Of a stretch of 48,058 nucleotides of DNA, positions 16,688 through 26,400 are shown piece after piece. The notes under the pieces were generated by a model. It worked only from the letters and a program-made list of their open reading frames with translations, was not told the DNA's origin and did no database searches. Where the stretch lies: contig PMIJ01000201.1 of NCBI GenBank assembly GCA_003157015.1, positions 1 through 48,058 on the forward strand, given 5' to 3'. Source of the DNA: Bacteroidales bacterium. GTDB taxonomy: Bacteria > Bacteroidota > Bacteroidia > Bacteroidales > VadinHA17. Position numbers and translations under genes: made by a program. Position 1 is the first letter of the stretch; every line of letters begins with the position of its first letter.

Positions 16688-16948
16688 ATGATAATAAGAC
16701 TCATAAGGACAGGCGGATTTATTCCGGTCACCAAGGTCTCTGAAACGAAAGTTGACTTTTCGGACCAGGAGCTGGCAAATCTGCTGGTAACTATAAAACA
16801 TGATACTGCTGCTCCGAAGATTAAAGACGGCCAGTATTATGAACTTAATGTTGGAACTGACAGCACACCTATCGATCTGGAAAAAGTACCCGATAAATAT
16901 AAGGACCTTTTCAATAAACTGAAGAGTGATCTTAAGATAATAAAGTAG
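16688..16948 (+). CDS. Emfourin-like M4 protease inhibitor
   Basis: This 86-residue cytoplasmic protein begins IIRLIRTGGFIPVTKVSETK, matching the N-terminal pattern of emfourin, the protein inhibitor encoded beside protealysin genes (RxGGFxG.. followed by a basic or polar strand). Beta-rich N-terminal and central segments are followed by a C-terminal helix (about 65-82). The gene begins 8 bases after the protease stop, the same order as known protealysin-emfourin operons. The predicted role is to block the protease active site inside the cell until needed. Identity is by motif and context; overall sequence divergence from proteobacterial members appears large. Confidence 0.8.
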   Translation: MIIRLIRTGGFIPVTKVSETKVDFSDQELANLLVTIKHDTAAPKIKDGQYYELNVGTDSTPIDLEKVPDKYKDLFNKLKSDLKIIK

Positions 16949-17014
16949 CGATAATCGATCTTACAAACTTTCTTCAGTAAATGCCTGTTGTGTATTATTT
17001 CTCAGGATTGTGTT

Positions 17015-17575
17015 TCAGATCCTTTTCAGAAGTACCGATCTGCTGAAAAATACTTTTGGTTTTTTAATAATTTCAAATCCAATATTTTTCATGATCTTTT
17101 CTGAATCATCGAAATCACTTTTTGTAACATGGAACCTTGGCTCGACAATAAGTACTTGCCCATTGGATTTTACTAATGAATAAACTTCATGTAAAAATGC
17201 TGATTTATCAGGCACTTCATGAAGCATATAAAATACAAGTACAAAATCGAATGTTTTTTCCAAACCTATTTTATTATCAGGGCAATTATGAAATTCAATA
17301 ATATTCTGAAGATCAGAACCTGAAACTTTTTTTCGGACAATATCCAGCATTCCTTCCTGCAAATCAGCAGCAGTCACCTTGCCGCTTTTGCCAACCATTC
17401 TGGCCAATTCCATTGTAAAGAAACCCGGACCGCATCCTAAATCAAGGATGGTCATTCCTGCTTTGACAAAAGGTTTTAAAATAGTATGCGGATTATGGAC
17501 CAGCTTCCTTATTTTCAAATCCAATGCTCCTGCACTTTCAACACTACATACTTTATTTCTCTCGGGTAATTTCAT
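17015..17575 (-). CDS. Class I SAM-dependent methyltransferase
   Basis: From the chosen ATG at 17575 this is a 186-residue protein starting MKLPERNKVCSVE. The SAM-binding motif I is ILDLGCGPGFFTMELA, followed by VTAADLQEGMLD (acidic end of strand 2) and FDFVLVFYMLHEVPD (motif post-II). The reading frame is open to an upstream ATG at 17740. However, the extra 55 residues are basic and not methyltransferase-like, while family members usually begin near the chosen site. The substrate cannot be told. The gene converges on the emfourin gene and diverges from the beta-barrel gene at 17825. Confidence 0.82.
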   Translation of the reverse strand: MKLPERNKVCSVESAGALDLKIRKLVHNPHTILKPFVKAGMTILDLGCGPGFFTMELARMVGKSGKVTAADLQEGMLDIVRKKVSGSDLQNIIEFHNCPDNKIGLEKTFDFVLVFYMLHEVPDKSAFLHEVYSLVKSNGQVLIVEPRFHVTKSDFDDSEKIMKNIGFEIIKKPKVFFSRSVLLKRI

Positions 17576-17778
17576 TGCAATATTTTTTTCTAAACGAAAA
17601 GTATAATAATATCTGCCATGTTGATATTTAATTTCGGTAAAAACACTGTTTTTCCTGGCAAACTGCTTATTTACACTAGCAGGTTGAAGTCTGAAAGGAT
17701 GCAGACAGACAATATATGGTGCTACTTTTTGTTCCCTCACTGGTGACGGATCAGATTAAATCACATATTAATATAAAA

Positions 17779-17786
17779 TATATTTG
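17779..17786 (+). promoter_or_regulatory. Candidate -7 box (TATATTTG)
   Basis: This is an exact TAnnTTTG match 39 bases before the start codon at 17825. A second exact match, TACTTTTG at 17794-17801, is closer to the start, so which one is used cannot be told. No TTTG lies at the standard -33 distance. Confidence 0.35.
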
Positions 17787-17824
17787 AAAAATGTACTTTT
17801 GATTTTTATTGGGCCATATGTAAC

Positions 17825-18604
17825 ATGGATACTTCAAAAAAAATTGTAAAAATATATTTGGCATTAATACTATTAGTATTTTTTTCCGTAAATGTTGCAG
17901 CCCAGGATGACTATGAGATACAGGTTTATACTTCAGAAACTGCCCCCAAAGGTCACACTCTTTTTGAACTTCACAGCAATTATACTTTAATTGGAAATAA
18001 GCAATATTCAGACAATATTTTTCCATCAGACAAAATACTTCATGAAACATTGGAAATAACCCATGGTTTTTCTGATATTTTTGAATTGGGTGTTTATTTT
18101 TTCAATGCCATTGGCAGTAACGGAAGAAGCGGGTATGCCGGTTCGCATATCCGTCCGCGTATAAGGATTCCTGAATCATGGAACCTCCCGGTGGGTTTAA
18201 GTATCGGATCAGAAATTGGTTATCAGAGAATGGGATTCTTTAATAATCACTGGTTATTTGAGATTCACCCGATTATTGATAAACGATTAGGCAAGATCTT
18301 TCTTGCTGTAAATCCAACCTTTGACTGGAATGTTGACAGGTCAAATGATTTTGAATTTAATCCCTGTCTGATGGCCAGTTATAAAATAAACAAGAAAGCA
18401 GATCTTGGACTGGAATGGTACAGCGGTTATGGTCCTGTTCAAGGTTTCTTACCCTGGAATCAGGAACATCAGGTTCTGTTTGTTGCCACAAACATTGATT
18501 TCGGAAGCAACTGGGAATTTAATGCAGGTCTCGGTCGTGGCCTAAACCAGCAAACTGATCCGTGGATTATCAAATGTATAGTAGGCAGAAGTTTTGCTTT
18601 TTAA
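17825..18604 (+). CDS. Secreted outer-membrane beta-barrel-like protein, function unknown
   Basis: This 259-residue protein has a clear signal peptide (about 1-26, LILLVFFSVNVAAQ). The mature part has alternating strands with aromatic ends (for example HTLFELHSNYTLIG, SDIFELGVYFFNAIG, FLAVNPTFDWNVD) and ends in F, typical of small outer-membrane beta-barrels. No catalytic motif is recognised. It precedes the metal-efflux module by 255 bases on the same strand but is probably a separate unit. Related proteins are often labelled only as putative transporters. Confidence 0.65.
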   Translation: MDTSKKIVKIYLALILLVFFSVNVAAQDDYEIQVYTSETAPKGHTLFELHSNYTLIGNKQYSDNIFPSDKILHETLEITHGFSDIFELGVYFFNAIGSNGRSGYAGSHIRPRIRIPESWNLPVGLSIGSEIGYQRMGFFNNHWLFEIHPIIDKRLGKIFLAVNPTFDWNVDRSNDFEFNPCLMASYKINKKADLGLEWYSGYGPVQGFLPWNQEHQVLFVATNIDFGSNWEFNAGLGRGLNQQTDPWIIKCIVGRSFAF

Positions 18605-18859
18605 TAAACCCAAAGTGATTGAGAATAAAGAAGGTATGGGAAAGTCGCGTATAGTTAATGGCACTGATATGATAAGTACAATTTGATAATTAAATTTTAT
18701 TAACATCAGGGCATCCTGTTATATCCCTGTCAATTAAAGAAATAATAAGTTTGTGGTTGATAATTATAGATAATAATTAAGCTCAATTCAATTTCAACTC
18801 AATTATTAAACAGCTTAATCAGGGCCAATATTGCAGATTAAGTTAATTTCTGACCCATT

Positions 18860-19552
18860 ATGAATGTACTTTTGATAGAGGACGAAGTGAATGTATCTGC
18901 TTTTATAAAGAAAGGGCTTGAGGAAGAATCATTTCATGTAGAAGTTGCTTTTGACGGATATACAGGTAAAAAATTAGCTATACAGGAGACATACGACATT
19001 ATTATTTTAGATATAATTCTTCCTCAAATAAATGGATTGGAATTGTGCAGGATGCTCCGAGAGGAAAAAATTGAAACTCCGATTTTAATTCTCTCGGCTC
19101 TTGGTTCTACAGATAATATTGTGACCGGACTTAAAACAGGCGCTGACGATTATTTAATTAAACCTTTCAAATTTAAGGAGCTGCTTGCAAGAATTGATGC
19201 ATTGATCAGAAGAACCCAGAACCGTACGATAAATCCGGTTTTTAATTTTGCAGGACTGGAATTAAATGATTTTAGCAAGGAAGTAAGGCGCAACGGGCAA
19301 TTGATTAAACTGACAGCCAGAGAATTTTCTCTGCTTCAGTATTTTGTTAACAATTGCGGAATTGTAAAATCAAGGAGTCAGATTTTGGATTCGGTATGGG
19401 GAAATATGCATGAGAATAATTCGAATGTTGTTGATGTTTATGTCAATTACCTTCGGAATAAGATTGATAAGGATTTTTCTCCCAAGCTTATTCATACAAT
19501 AACAGGAATGGGATATGTATTTAAAGAGGGCGAAAATGAAAATCAAGACTAA
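18860..19552 (+). CDS. OmpR/CusR-type response regulator
   Basis: This 230-residue protein has an N-terminal receiver with acidic pocket E7/D8, phospho-acceptor D51 (IIILDIILPQ), a conserved Ser/Ala in LILSALG and Lys in LIKPF. The C-terminal winged-helix DNA-binding domain (about 130-225) includes LTAREFSLLQYF and VDVYVNYLRNKID. It overlaps the sensor kinase gene by 17 bases and precedes a heavy-metal efflux operon. The likely role is metal-responsive activation of that operon through the heptamer array at 20920-20948. Confidence 0.93.
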   Translation: MNVLLIEDEVNVSAFIKKGLEEESFHVEVAFDGYTGKKLAIQETYDIIILDIILPQINGLELCRMLREEKIETPILILSALGSTDNIVTGLKTGADDYLIKPFKFKELLARIDALIRRTQNRTINPVFNFAGLELNDFSKEVRRNGQLIKLTAREFSLLQYFVNNCGIVKSRSQILDSVWGNMHENNSNVVDVYVNYLRNKIDKDFSPKLIHTITGMGYVFKEGENENQD

Positions 19553-20900
19553 ACTTTCGCTTCTGTTCACTTTTACCATAGCACTTTTTTTGATTGGTCT
19601 GAATCTTTTTATCTATTCAATCAGCAAATCCTTTGCATCAAGTGATTTTTTTTACAGGCTTCGGATGCGTACGTATGCTGCAGCAAATGTTTATCTTGAA
19701 GAGGATGAAGTGAGCAATAAAGTTTTTCAGGGATTTCAGAAAGTACTCCTGGAAAAACTACCCGGGGAAACAATAATGTTATATGATTCAATTAATCAGC
19801 CTGCTTTCATAAGGGATTCAGTGCCAACAGCTTTTCCAGTAACAGTTATAGAAAAAACCAGGAGAGAAAAAACATACAAAAGTAAAATTAGTGGTACTTA
19901 TACTTACGGTATTTACTATCCTGACAATCAGGGGAATTTTGTAATTCTCGCTTCTGCAGCTGACAAAATAGGGGATGCCAAGTTGACCCAGCTTGGCAAT
20001 GGTTTATTAATAAGCTTTTTCTTCAGCATTTTTATTCTGTTTTTTATTGGTCGGTTTTTTACGATGAGGATGCTTAAACCTGTAAATGATATTATTAACC
20101 ACGTTAACAGCATCACCGATTCCAATCTCAACTTAAGATTAAGTGAAGGAAACGGGAAAGATGAGCTTGCCGAACTAGCCATTACATTTAATAATATGCT
20201 TGAACGCCTGCAAAAGGCATTTGAACTTCAACAAAATTTTGTCGCAAGCGCTTCACATGAATTAAGAACTCCACTTACTTCAATTATTGGGAATATTGAA
20301 GTCTTGCTTTCGAGGCACAGAAATGCAGATGAATACAAAATTGTCTTGCAGACTGTCCTGGAAGAAGCAGAGCGGTTACACAAATTAAGTGACGGGCTGT
20401 TAAACATTGCGCAGGCGAGTTCCGACATCAATAACATTAAAATGGAATATATCAGGATAGATGAATTGCTCGAAGAATCAAAAAATGCAGTGCAAAATCA
20501 GATGTCTGAAAGTAAAATGGATCTCTATTTTGAAAATATGCCGGTAAATTCAGATGATCTCCTGATTAAAGGCAACAAAAATCTTTTAATTATTGCATTT
20601 GAAAATTTATTGGAAAACGCGAATAAATTTTCTGAGAATAAAAATATAAAAATAGATCTTGCAAACTCTCCTGAATCAATTTGTGTGGCGATCACGGATA
20701 CCGGTATCGGCATACCTGAAAAGGACCTCAACAATATATTTCAAACATTTTATCGTTCTGAGAATGCACGTTCTTACAGCGGTTCCGGAGTTGGCTTATC
20801 CCTATGCCATAAAATTTTTCAGCTCCATAATGGGGACCTTTCTGTCAAATCTGAATTAGGAATTGGAACTGTTGTCACTGTTGTGTTAAAGAAAGGTTAA
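19536..20900 (+). CDS. Membrane sensor histidine kinase, partner of the upstream regulator
   Basis: From the ATG at 19536 this is a 454-residue protein beginning MKIKTKLSLLFTF. TM1 is near residues 7-29, a periplasmic sensor of about 115 residues follows, and TM2 is near 152-174. A HAMP linker comes next, then a HisKA domain with phospho-acceptor His in SASHELRTPL, and an ATPase domain with N-box ENLLENANKF, G1 DTGIGI and G2 GSGVGLSL. The ATG overlaps the end of the regulator gene, so translation is coupled. An upstream in-frame ATG at 19515 is less likely. Context suggests sensing of periplasmic metal, but no metal-ligand cluster stands out in the sensor region. Confidence 0.92.
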   Translation: MKIKTKLSLLFTFTIALFLIGLNLFIYSISKSFASSDFFYRLRMRTYAAANVYLEEDEVSNKVFQGFQKVLLEKLPGETIMLYDSINQPAFIRDSVPTAFPVTVIEKTRREKTYKSKISGTYTYGIYYPDNQGNFVILASAADKIGDAKLTQLGNGLLISFFFSIFILFFIGRFFTMRMLKPVNDIINHVNSITDSNLNLRLSEGNGKDELAELAITFNNMLERLQKAFELQQNFVASASHELRTPLTSIIGNIEVLLSRHRNADEYKIVLQTVLEEAERLHKLSDGLLNIAQASSDINNIKMEYIRIDELLEESKNAVQNQMSESKMDLYFENMPVNSDDLLIKGNKNLLIIAFENLLENANKFSENKNIKIDLANSPESICVAITDTGIGIPEKDLNNIFQTFYRSENARSYSGSGVGLSLCHKIFQLHNGDLSVKSELGIGTVVTVVLKKG

Positions 20901-20919
20901 ATTTCCCCTGAACATCTCA

Positions 20920-20948
20920 TTCTAATCATTTTCTAATCTCATTCTAAT
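20920..20948 (+). promoter_or_regulatory. Predicted response-regulator binding array: three TTCTAAT heptamers at 11-bp period
   Basis: TTCTAAT occurs at 20920-20926, 20931-20937 and 20942-20948, with exactly 4 bases between copies. A 13-base direct repeat, ATCTCATTCTAAT (20914-20926 and 20936-20948), overlaps them. Head-to-tail heptamers one helical turn apart are the usual binding pattern of OmpR/PhoB-family regulators. The array ends 21 bases before the -7 box at 20970, where a -33 element would otherwise lie. Confidence 0.65.
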
Positions 20949-20969
20949 ATTTCTATAATATCACAGATG

Positions 20970-20977
20970 TATGTTTG
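20970..20977 (+). promoter_or_regulatory. Candidate -7 box of the czcCBA operon (TATGTTTG)
   Basis: This is an exact TAnnTTTG match. No TTTG -33 box is present at 19-21 bases; the regulator array occupies that space, as in activator-dependent promoters. Transcription would start near 20984, leaving about 24 bases before the ATG at 21008. Confidence 0.5.
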
Positions 20978-21007
20978 TGTCACATTATTGAAAATAGCTA
21001 TAAACTT

Positions 21008-22285
21008 ATGCTTCGAATACTTATTCTGTTATTCTCGTTTTGTTTCATTGAGGAAAATGTTGAGGCGCAAAAAGGAATTCAGGCAGATACACTTTTATTA
21101 TCACTTCAGGATGCAGAAACCGCTTTTCTGAAAAATAATTTTGATCTGCTTGCCGCAAAGTATCAGATTGACGAAGCCGATGCAGCTGTAATTCAGGCAA
21201 AACTATGGGACAATCCTAATTTAAATATTGAACAGGGAGCATATAATAGCAATACTAATAAATGGTTTGACATTTCCAAATCAGGAGAGACTGCTGTCAT
21301 TTTGCAGCAACTTATTTATCTTGCCGGGAAAAGAGACAAAAGGATAAATATTGAAAAAATCAATTCACAAATTGCTAGCTATCAGTTTTATGATTTAATG
21401 CGTGCCTTGCGTTATGAATTAAGAACTTCGTTTTTCGAGTTTTATTTTTTGCGGAAATCGCTTTCAGTTTATGACCGGGAACTTGCTGCATTGAAATTAC
21501 TAGTCGATGCATATTCTATTGAGTATAAAAAAGGCAATATTCCATTTAAAGAGCTAGCACGGTTACAGGCGTTGCAATTTAATCTTGAAAACGAAAAGAT
21601 TGATGTGCTTAAAAACCTCACTGAAAAGCAAAGTAATATTATATTGCTTACGGGGGATACGCTTTCGAGGCCAATAAAACCAATATTTAATATTTCCGCA
21701 TTCGATAGTATAAATGCTGGCTCATACAGTCTCGGACAGTTATATGATTATGGTTTGTCTAACCGATACGACTTGAAAATCTCCGAAGCACAAATATTAT
21801 CCGAGCAGATGAATCTATCGTTGCAAAAGGCAATGCGTATTCCTGATATGACTTTAGGTGCAAGATATGATAAGGCTGGGAGTTATGTTCGCAATTACAA
21901 CTCTCTTTCAATAGGTTTTGACCTTCCGTTATGGAATCGCAACCAAGGCAATATAAAGATAGCTGAAAATAAAATTGAAGAAACCAAGACTCTTAAAAAT
22001 CAGAAAGAACTTGAAGTGAAAAATGATATTAAAAAGGCATTTGTGCAGCTTCTGGAAACAGATAGGCTTTATAAATTATCATTGCAAAAATTTGACAGCA
22101 GCTATGATAATCTGTTTGATGGAATTACTTCTGCTTATCGGAACCATACTATTAATTTACTCGAATTTATTGATTATTACGAAACGTATAAGAACTCAAA
22201 AAACGAATACTATCATCTTCAAAATAACCGTCTTGATGCCATGGAGGACTTAAACATGGCCACAGGAACTATAATTATAAAATAA
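21008..22285 (+). CDS. TolC/CzcC-like outer-membrane efflux protein
   Basis: From the ATG at 21008 this is a 425-residue protein with signal peptide MLRILILLFSFCFIEENVEAQ. The mature protein is dominated by long alternating helices (the two TolC repeats, about 35-220 and 235-425) with strands such as LTLGARYDKAG-like segments typical of outer-membrane efflux channels. The frame also opens at a TTG at 20975, but that lies within the predicted promoter and would add residues ahead of the signal peptide. It forms the outer-membrane channel of the tripartite metal pump with the two genes that follow (6-base gap to the adaptor). Confidence 0.9.
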   Translation: MLRILILLFSFCFIEENVEAQKGIQADTLLLSLQDAETAFLKNNFDLLAAKYQIDEADAAVIQAKLWDNPNLNIEQGAYNSNTNKWFDISKSGETAVILQQLIYLAGKRDKRINIEKINSQIASYQFYDLMRALRYELRTSFFEFYFLRKSLSVYDRELAALKLLVDAYSIEYKKGNIPFKELARLQALQFNLENEKIDVLKNLTEKQSNIILLTGDTLSRPIKPIFNISAFDSINAGSYSLGQLYDYGLSNRYDLKISEAQILSEQMNLSLQKAMRIPDMTLGARYDKAGSYVRNYNSLSIGFDLPLWNRNQGNIKIAENKIEETKTLKNQKELEVKNDIKKAFVQLLETDRLYKLSLQKFDSSYDNLFDGITSAYRNHTINLLEFIDYYETYKNSKNEYYHLQNNRLDAMEDLNMATGTIIIK

Positions 22286-22291
22286 CTTCCC

Positions 22292-23413
22292 ATGAAACGA
22301 AGGAAAATTTTATTTGGCTCAGGTTTAATTGTTGCATTTTTATTAGTGAATTCATGCAAAAATCATGTTTCATTTAATGGCAATGCTGATCAAAAATTCT
22401 GTATTCCCGATTCGCTTATGAAAAACCTTACTTTCGATACGTTACATATGGAATCGGTTAATAGTGAACTTATTCTTTCCGGTAAAATTGCCTTCAATGA
22501 AGATAAAGTGTCAAGAATATTTCCAATGGTGAGTGGTCATGTCACCGAAGTAAAAGTTTCGCTGGGCGATTATGTTGAAAAAGACAAGGTACTTGCCGTA
22601 ATAAGGAGTGCTGATATGGCAAATTATTTTAATGAGTACAAATCTTCTCAGTCAGAGCTCGCTATTGCTGAGAAAAATCTGGAGGTGACAGGCAGCATGA
22701 GAAGCAGCGGCGTAAGCTCAGAGAAAGATTACATGGTCGCTCAAAACGAATACCAGAAGGCTCTTGCTGAGTACAAAAAAATAAAAGAGGTTCTTGCAAT
22801 TAATGGCAGTTCATTTCCTGCCAGCGATTCTACCGGCTCAGGATATGTGATTAAAGCACCAATAAGCGGATTTGTTGTTGAAAAGAATGTCACCGTTGGA
22901 ATGGATCTTCGTCCTGATGCTAACGATAATCTTTTCACGATCAGCGACCTTAAAGAGCTTTGGGCAACAGCAAATGTTTATGAATCGGATATTTCAAAAA
23001 TTAAGGTCGGTTCAGATGCAGAAGTTGTCACTTTAAGCTATCCCGATAAAAATTTTACCGGTAAGATTGAACGCATCTCCAACATTCTCGATCCGGAAAC
23101 AAAGCTTATGAATGTAAAAATAGGTCTCAGAAATTCAGAATATGATCTTAAGCCCGGCATGTTTGCTCACATTGTTATTCGCTTTCCTGCCGATAAAAAA
23201 ATGTTGGCTGTTAAAACCAATTCCATCATTTTTGATGATAACAAAAGTTACCTGTTGCATTTTCGCACCAAATGCGATATAACTGTTAAACAGGTAACAA
23301 TACTAAAATCATTTAATGATATAAGTTTTATTGACGGCGATTCGTTGCACGAAGGCGACTTAACAGTAGACAGGAATAGTCTCTTCATTTATACCGCATT
23401 AAAAAATTTATAA
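22292..23413 (+). CDS. CzcB-like RND efflux periplasmic adaptor, lipoprotein
   Basis: This 373-residue membrane-fusion protein has an N-terminal lipoprotein signal ending FLLVNSC (Cys about 22). Barrel-sandwich/biotinyl-lipoyl halves flank a helical hairpin: SGHVTEVKVSLGDYVEKDKV is the first half and SGFVVEKNVTVGMD the second. The hairpin between them is about residues 105-165. A beta-barrel domain (LWATANVYESDISKIKVG) and membrane-proximal domain follow. It links the inner-membrane pump to the outer-membrane channel. No Met- or His-rich N-terminal metal-binding segment is visible. Confidence 0.92.
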   Translation: MKRRKILFGSGLIVAFLLVNSCKNHVSFNGNADQKFCIPDSLMKNLTFDTLHMESVNSELILSGKIAFNEDKVSRIFPMVSGHVTEVKVSLGDYVEKDKVLAVIRSADMANYFNEYKSSQSELAIAEKNLEVTGSMRSSGVSSEKDYMVAQNEYQKALAEYKKIKEVLAINGSSFPASDSTGSGYVIKAPISGFVVEKNVTVGMDLRPDANDNLFTISDLKELWATANVYESDISKIKVGSDAEVVTLSYPDKNFTGKIERISNILDPETKLMNVKIGLRNSEYDLKPGMFAHIVIRFPADKKMLAVKTNSIIFDDNKSYLLHFRTKCDITVKQVTILKSFNDISFIDGDSLHEGDLTVDRNSLFIYTALKNL

Positions 23414-23449
23414 AGCTTTCTTACATAAACTATTGTACAGTTGCCGGAT

Positions 23450-26400
23450 ATGAATAATTTAGTAAAAAATATTATTTCCTTCTCGCTTCGACACAAGCTT
23501 TTTATTTTTTTCATGACAGGAATTCTTGCAGTCGCGGGCATTTATTGTTTTATTAAAACGCCTATTGTTGCTTTTCCTGATTTTACCAACACACAAATCC
23601 AGATTATTACCCGTTGGCCCGGACGCAGTGCACAGGAGGTGGAACGGTTTGTCACGATCCCTGTCGAAATTGCCATGAACAGTGTTCAGAGAAAAACCAA
23701 TCTCCGTTCACAATCATTATTCGGACTTTCAGTCGTTACATTAGTGTTTGAAGATAATGTGGAAGATATGTACGCCAGGCAACAGATAACAGGTTTGTTA
23801 CCCTCAATTGATTTTCCTGAAGGTGCTGATTTTGAGCTTACACCACCTACCGGTCCAACAGATGAAATTTTTCGCTATACACTCTTTTCTAAACAGCACA
23901 CGCCTTCCGAACTTCGAACTATTCAAGACTGGGTGATTGACCGAAATATTCGGACTGTTTCCGGCGTAGCAGATGTGGTTGCCTTTGGAGGTCCGATTAA
24001 AACATATGATGTTAATGTAAATCCGGAACTACTTTCACAGTATGACCTCACAGCGCTCGACGTATTTGATGCAATAAGCAAGAGTAATGTTAATGTAGGG
24101 GGCGATGTTATTGAAAAGTCGGCGCAGGCATTTGTTGTTCGCGGTATCGGTCTTATCAATAATATGGACGATATAAGAAACATCGTCATTAAAAATGTAA
24201 AAGGCACTTCCCTTCTGGTCAAAAATGTTGCCGATATAAAAGAATCAAACCAGCCGCGATTAGGCATGGTAGCCCGTGGCCACGAAACAGATGTTGTGGA
24301 AGGTATAGTGCTGATGAGAAAAGGTATTGATCCAAGTCCTGTTCTTAAAGCTCTGAAAGAAAAAGTTAAAGAGCTGAACGAAAAGATATTACCTTCAGGG
24401 GTAGAAGTTCAAACAGTCTACGACAGGCAAAATCTTATTAATTTTTGTTTGCATACTGTGTTTCACAACGTTCTGCTGGGTATTATTCTAGTTACTGCAG
24501 TAGTGCTAATTTTTATGCGCGACTGGCGGGCAACTCTTATAGTTTCACTAATTATTCCGCTCTCGCTTTTGTTTGCATTCATTATGCTTTATTTAAAAGG
24601 AATGTTTGCCAACCTAATTTCAATTGGCGCTATTGACTTTGGAATTTTAATTGATGGAGCTGTAGTGATGGTAGAAGGAGTATTTGTTGCTTTGGGATAT
24701 TATGCAGCTGAGATTGGAATGGAAAAATTCAATAAGGTTGCCAAACTTGGTCTCATTAGACGTACCGGTGTGGACATGGGTAAAGCAATATTGTTTTCAA
24801 AATTAATCATCATCACCGCGCTTATCCCTATTTTTTCTTTTGAAAAAGTGGAAGGAAAATTATTTTCTCCGCTTGCTTACACACTTGGATTTGCCTTGCT
24901 GGGAGCGTTATTTTTTACACTCACTTTCGTTCCGGCACTTACCAGCAGTTTGCTTCATAAAAATGTCGTTGAAAAGCATAATCCGCTTGTTTCCGGGATG
25001 ATGAAATATTATGAAAGACTATTTAACTGGGTGATGGGGCACAAAAAACTCAGTTTCAGTATTGCAATGTTAGTCCTTGGTCTTACCTTTTTTTCTGCCA
25101 GGTTCCTGGGTACGGAATTTATTCCACACATGAATGAAGGTGCCCTTTGGGTAGAAGGCAGTGCCCCGATGAGTATTTCTTTGCCACAAGCTAAAATACT
25201 TGCAGACAGCATGCGATATGATCTTTTAAGGTTTCCTGAAGTACATGAAGTAGTGTCACAGATTGGACGGCCAGATGACGGTACTGATCCCAAAGGATTT
25301 TATGATATTGAATGCCTTGTTGATCTTTACCCTAAGGAAAAATGGAAATCACACCTTACAAAGGACGAGTTGATTGATAGAATGCAGCAACGGTTGGACT
25401 CAAAATATGTCGGAGCCGTCTGGAGTTTTTCACAACCTATTATTGACAATGTAAATGAGGCAGTTGCAGGAATTAATGTAAACCAGGCTGTAAAAGTATT
25501 TGGTGAAAATCTGGATACCATCTCTAAAATTGCGAAGCAGGTGTGCGAAAAAATTGACCCTATTCGCGGTATGGAAGATGTGGGTGTTCTGAAAAATCTG
25601 GGGCAGCCGGAGCTTCAAATTAAATTAGACAGAGAAAAGATGGCTGCATATGGCATTTCAGCTGCTGAAGCAAATGCTGTCATCGAGCTTGCCATAGGAG
25701 GGAAAGCTGCATCTCAATTATATGAAGGCGAAAAAAAATTCGATATTCGGGTGCGCTATCAGTATCCTTTCAGAAAATCAGAAACTGAAATCGGAGAATT
25801 GATGATTCCTACTGCTTCAGGTGAAAAAATCCCACTCAAAGAAATAGCAGATATCCTGCTGGGCAGCGGTCCCTCATTCATTTATCGTGACAATAATAAA
25901 CGCTTTACAGCTGTAGCATTTGCAGTGCGAGGAAGAGATCTGGGAAGTACAGTTATCGAAGGGCAAAAAAAACTATCAGAAGCCATTAAATTACCGAAAG
26001 GATATACAATTCAGTGGAGCGGTGATTATGAAAGCGAGATAAGGGCCATGACCAGGCTATCTATTGTAGTTCCGATAAGCCTTATAATCATATTTGTTAT
26101 TTTACTGGTTCTATTCCGTAAAATTAAAGATGTTTTACTCGTACTTATGAATGTTCCGTTTGCACTTGTGGGCGGCATATTAGCGCTGCTCATAAGCAGA
26201 ACAAACTTTAATATTGCTGCAGGAATTGGATTTATTGCTTTATTCGGTATCTGTATTCAGAACGGTGTGATTATCATTTCGGTATTCAAACAGAACCTCG
26301 CAAAACGGATGCCGCTTAATATTGCTTTGAAGAGTGGTGTTATGAGCCGCGTACGCCCTGTTGTAATGACAGCACTCATGGCTATTTTCGGACTGCTGCC

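Noticed and set aside
17576..17740. N-terminal 55-residue extension of the methyltransferase from the upstream ATG
   Set aside because: The segment is basic, lacks methyltransferase features and crosses the divergent promoter region; the internal ATG at 17575 fits the family start.
20975..21007. TTG start for the outer-membrane efflux protein
   Set aside because: It overlaps the predicted -7 box and would put polar residues ahead of a clean signal peptide beginning at 21008.
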